The notes beneath the pieces are model-generated. The model did not search any database. It saw only the letters and a program-made list of their open reading frames with translations, and was not told the origin of the DNA. 64,000 nucleotides of DNA from Aldrovandia affinis (Eukaryota > Chordata > Actinopteri > Notacanthiformes > Halosauridae). Below, piece by piece: positions 61,378 through 64,000 of this stretch (its first letter is position 1; every line of letters begins with the position of its first letter). The DNA lies in NCBI GenBank assembly GCA_029706075.1, contig JAINUG010000192.1:1282001-1346000 (forward strand), given 5' to 3'. The position numbers were made by a program, and so were the translations under genes.

Positions 61378-62684
61378 ATATCGACCATCACAAAGGCTTG
61401 TGCGTTGAGATGTATATTCTTTCTTTGGCTGTGGTAAATATGCATGTATTGAGACACAAACATGCTGGCAGCACATTCACATTCAGAACATGGCAGGCAA
61501 GTAGACATGTGATTCCCTAGGGGGAAAGTGAGAGGATTTGATTTTGCAGCAAGTGGGAGAATCAGAATTCCCTTCTTCTCTCTGTTGTTTTTACCAGACC
61601 AATTTCAGCTTTAAGCCGCAAATGGAGCCCCTGGCACGGGCATTGGGTAATTGAAAAACACAGTTCCCGGTTAGTTCCCTGGTCTTAATTACAGTCGAGA
61701 ATAGAAGGGAACATGAGGTGACGAGGTAGACAGAGGCACACATCGCACACCGTTACGGCTCAGGCATTGATCACTTTCTGGACTGGCTGCAATTTGTTTC
61801 CCAGCTGTGTGCAAATACACAGCAGTCAGTCGGTCTGTCGGTCTTGCATGTTGAATGCGGCTCATCTTTGAATGTAGACAGAGAGGCTCCACGGAGATGT
61901 GCAGTTTCAGCACCACTCGGCTGGACAGCTCCCTGACTTAGTGCCTGGGTTCAATCAACGTTTGCTCTTAACTTTTAACTGCGACATAAATGCAAGTCGT
62001 ACGTTTTCCTTCACAAGTACAGTTTAGTAAGTTCACCTGTGTGCTGACACTGTACCACCACATAATCACAACTAAAATATGTATTATACAGCACCCGTGT
62101 CCACCCCATTTCCAGGTTTAGAGTATTCATTTAAGAGAACTTTTACAGTGGATATCCCCCCAACCTATTTAATTCTATTCAGGACAGACATGGTAGATTC
62201 AGGGAGACCACATGCACAGCAATTGGCTGCTAAACCCGTGTTTATAAATATACCTTTGTTGGTGTGGCTGAGCTGGGCAAAAGCACTAATAATTGCTCTC
62301 CCCCTTGTGTTGTACAAACGTAACCTGCTTTTTTTCCAAACAGATGGATGAAACCTGGGATTGCTGGCACAACAAACAACCTTAGTGGGGCAGAGAACAA
62401 AGGATCGCCAGCAAAAGATTTTAATGAGGCTGTCGCCAGGGAGCATAAAACGGGACAGCACACCGGATGAGACTGGAGAGCTGGAGGTGTGAGCCGCCGT
62501 GCCCTGGGCTCTGAGCAGCCCTGGAGTACGGTGGGAAGGCCGAGGGGTGGGTGAAATCTGCGAGGGGCCCGCGGTTAGTCCCCGTGTGCACACAGCACCA
62601 GACGGAAGAGAACCTCTACTGGACCTTCGCTACTTGAGTAAGCGTCGGCAGATCGCAACTGAAATCCCGAGCTTAAGAGGTCAT

Positions 62685-62707
62685 TCTCTCTCTCTCTCTC
62701 TCTCTCT
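62685..62707. repeat. (TC)n microsatellite
   Basis: Perfect run followed by TTGCACTATG; on the gene strand it is a GA repeat. Confidence 0.95.
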
Positions 62708-63460
62708 TGCACTATGTGTCTCTTTCCCTCTCTCTGATTGGCTGTATCGCGAGGGCCTTCTGTTGCTGTTCTCAACAAACGCCAAGCTCAATGGTTATGA
62801 ATGAGACTCAATTGTATTTCCATCTACGAGCCAAAATGTGCTGCCAAACAACCTGAGGGGAAGTGATTACGGCTCATTCGGAAGCAGAGACACCGAGATG
62901 GACACGCCCACCAATCACAGAGCAGTGAGAAAGCTTACATTCATCATAACTAGCGGCCGGAGAAAATCTTGGATCGCTATCTACCATGTGTTTCAGTCCT
63001 CTACCACCCAGGGGTCGATGGGGGAGTCGATTTCAAGTTACGTGCCAAACAACCGTTCAATGAATTGCGCCAATCATCTCAGTTAATCATTCAATTACCA
63101 CTTAATAAGGCGCATGAGTAGTACGACCACACAGTGTTTATGTTCGTTGACAAGATAGTGGCAGCTGTGGATGTCAGAGTGGATAAAGCCCAGCGCTCGA
63201 AAATCTGGAGTACAAATGTAATGATTGTCATTTGGTTTACTGTATCTTACTTCATGATGTGTGAAAACCTGTTGATACGATGCACTTCTCTCTGCAACGA
63301 CAGGATGCCACAGAACAACTGACAAGTAGATCAATTAAACCGCGTGGGCTCCCTCTGCTTCTTTCACCGCTGTTTCCCCTTCGCTCATATCAATCACAAA
63401 CTTTCACTTCCCGTGTGTTTGTGTCTTTCTTTAAAGTGATCGTCCACCCAAATGCCACCA

Positions 63461-63636
63461 ACTGTGGCTCAGTTGGTAGAGCACAGCGTTGGCAACGCTT
63501 AGGTTGTGGGTTCAATACACTGGGGCCACATATACTGAAAATGTATGCATTCACTACTATAAGTCGCTTTGGATAAAAGCGTCTGCTAAATGGCGTATAT
63601 ATATATATATATATCTGCTAAATGGCGTATATATAA
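63461..63636 (+). mobile_element. tRNA-Ala-like SINE with L2-type tail
   Basis: The head contains the box-A-like TGGCTCAGTTGGTAGAGCA, an anticodon stem GCGTT-GGC-AACGC, and a box-B-like GGGTTCAATAC. A short body follows, then the tail GTCGCTTTGGATAAAAGCGTCTGC. This is the layout of the common teleost tRNA-derived SINE that borrows an L2-LINE 3' end. An (AT)n tract and a second partial copy of the tail end (CTGCTAAATGGCG) follow. It lies in the gfra2 intron beside the junction minisatellite. Confidence 0.8.
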
Positions 63637-63679
63637 ATACAAAATTAAGGTTGAGCATGCCCCAGCCCGGTCCCGCCCC

Positions 63680-63880
63680 CACCCTTTACCTTCTGCCAGC
63701 CCCGCCCTTACCTTCTGCCAGCCCCGCCCCTTACCTTCTGCCAGCCCCGCCCCTTACCTTCTGCCAGCCCCACCCTTACCTTCTGCCAGCCCCGCCCCTT
63801 ACCTTCTGCCAGCCCCGCCCCTTACCTTCTGCCAGCCCCGCCCCTTACCTTCTGCCAGCCCCACCCCCACCCTGCCCCGC
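63680..63880 (-). repeat. 23-bp minisatellite copying the gfra2 exon-intron junction
   Basis: About eight 22-23 bp units plus one decayed unit. On the gene strand each reads GGGGCTGGCAGAAGGTAAGG, which copies the last bases of the gfra2 exon and its donor (GGGGCTGGCAGAGGGTAAGG). Potential donor cuts would follow positions 63849, 63826, 63803, 63780, 63758, 63735, 63712 and 63690; the authentic one follows 63893. The extra sites have AAG|GTAAGG, a better fit to the MAG|GTRAGT consensus than the authentic AGG|GTAAGG. The array is G-rich on the RNA strand. Confidence 0.9.
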
Positions 63881-63892
63881 CCCGCCCCTTAC

Positions 63893-64000
63893 CCTCTGCC
63901 AGCCCCATGTGGATGCTCCAGTAGTTCTGCAGGCACTGCAGCTCCTTCTTCATGCCGCGCTTGCAGTGGCAGTCGTACAGGGGGCTGTCCTGCAGCACCT
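63893..64000 (-). CDS. gfra2: gfra2 exon, end of domain D1 (partial)
   Basis: The minus strand reads [18 protein letters not shown] and then [17 protein letters not shown], almost the same as human GFRA2 ([24 protein letters not shown]...). This is the end of the first cysteine-rich domain. The exon continues past the window edge. It ends in phase 1, GCA-GAG-G, followed by donor GTAAGG at 63887-63892. The first base of the next exon completes GAA. In the DCRCKRG motif the human Arg is His here. Directly inside the intron the junction sequence is repeated eight times (see the minisatellite at 63680-63880), so the donor annotated here was chosen because it alone keeps the conserved reading frame into the next exon. 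Confidence 0.93.

Larger units (their letters stand above)
58561..63460. other. gfra2 intron, mostly unique sequence
   Basis: Besides the SINE fragment (59345), microsatellites and minisatellite (61226), there are ATATAC-rich low-complexity tracts at 58725-58770 and 58875-58905 and a T17 run near 60255. Nothing else is recognised. Confidence 0.5.
26420..64000 (-). other. gfra2: gfra2 gene, 3' part (GDNF family receptor alpha-2)
   Basis: The eight exons below join in consistent phase and give the C-terminal three quarters or so of a GFR-alpha receptor. This protein is a GPI-anchored, cysteine-rich co-receptor that binds neurturin (alpha-2) and presents it to the RET kinase at the cell surface. 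GFRA2 rather than GFRA1 is favoured by the segment EEFYETSPYEPV, by KACNLND and CAERRRQTIVPSC, and by a short GPI-signal tail ending LGLAL, close to the remembered human GFRA2 ending MLKLAL. Introns from 5' to 3' are about 15.1, 14.5, 4.0, 1.1, 0.36, 0.73 and 0.56 kb. The start codon, signal peptide and most of domain D1 lie past 64000. Teleosts can have two gfra2 paralogues; I cannot tell which this is. Confidence 0.93.

Noticed and set aside
63461-63530. Possible genuine tRNA-Ala gene
   Set aside because: The acceptor stem does not pair well, box B is degenerate, and an L2-type tail follows, so it is a SINE head.

Overview
The window is from a teleost (ray-finned fish) nuclear genome. It has a vertebrate multi-exon gene with long introns, GT/CA microsatellites, many Tc1-like DNA transposons, L2/L1 LINEs, tRNA-derived SINEs, gypsy-type LTR elements, and LINE/SINE 3' tails with the GGATA-loop hairpin known from eel UnaL2 and many other teleosts. 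Repeat content alone cannot name the species; an eel-like or other early-branching teleost is a guess.

The only host gene I can support is gfra2 (GDNF family receptor alpha-2, the GPI-anchored neurturin receptor) on the minus strand. Eight coding exons are readable, all with matching splice phases: 63893-64000 (runs off the window), 48661-48744, 33797-34145, 29722-29831, 28441-28581, 27910-28085, 27130-27180 and 26420-26572 (stop codon). The signal peptide and first exon(s) lie beyond 64000. A 3' UTR probably covers about 24.7-26.4 kb.

Layout: 1-24.7 kb is intergenic DNA downstream of gfra2. It holds a Tc1 element (4.3-5.2 kb), a 50-bp minisatellite (6.4 kb), LINE 3' ends (7.2-8.3 kb), a solo LTR (11.0 kb), a hAT transposase remnant (11.9-12.7 kb), a Tc1 end fragment (18.2 kb) and an L1 fragment (20.3-22.3 kb). 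From 24.7 to 64 kb is gfra2. Its introns carry a rearranged gypsy-type element with TSDs (35.0-39.1 kb), an L2-clade LINE hit by a SINE (43.3-46.0 kb), tandem Tc1 copies hit by a solo LTR and an L2 tail (49.1-50.8 kb), a Tc1/Harbinger/Tc1 nest (55.4-58.6 kb) and several minisatellites.

The most unusual observation is that minisatellites start directly behind several gfra2 5' splice sites. At 63.68-63.90 kb the repeat unit is a copy of the exon-intron junction itself, giving eight extra tandem GTAAGG donor sites next to the authentic one. A second splice-site oddity is a (UG)12 tract directly abutting the 3' splice site of the exon at 29722-29831. I found no new multi-gene system; the interest lies in splice-site architecture and nested transposon history.
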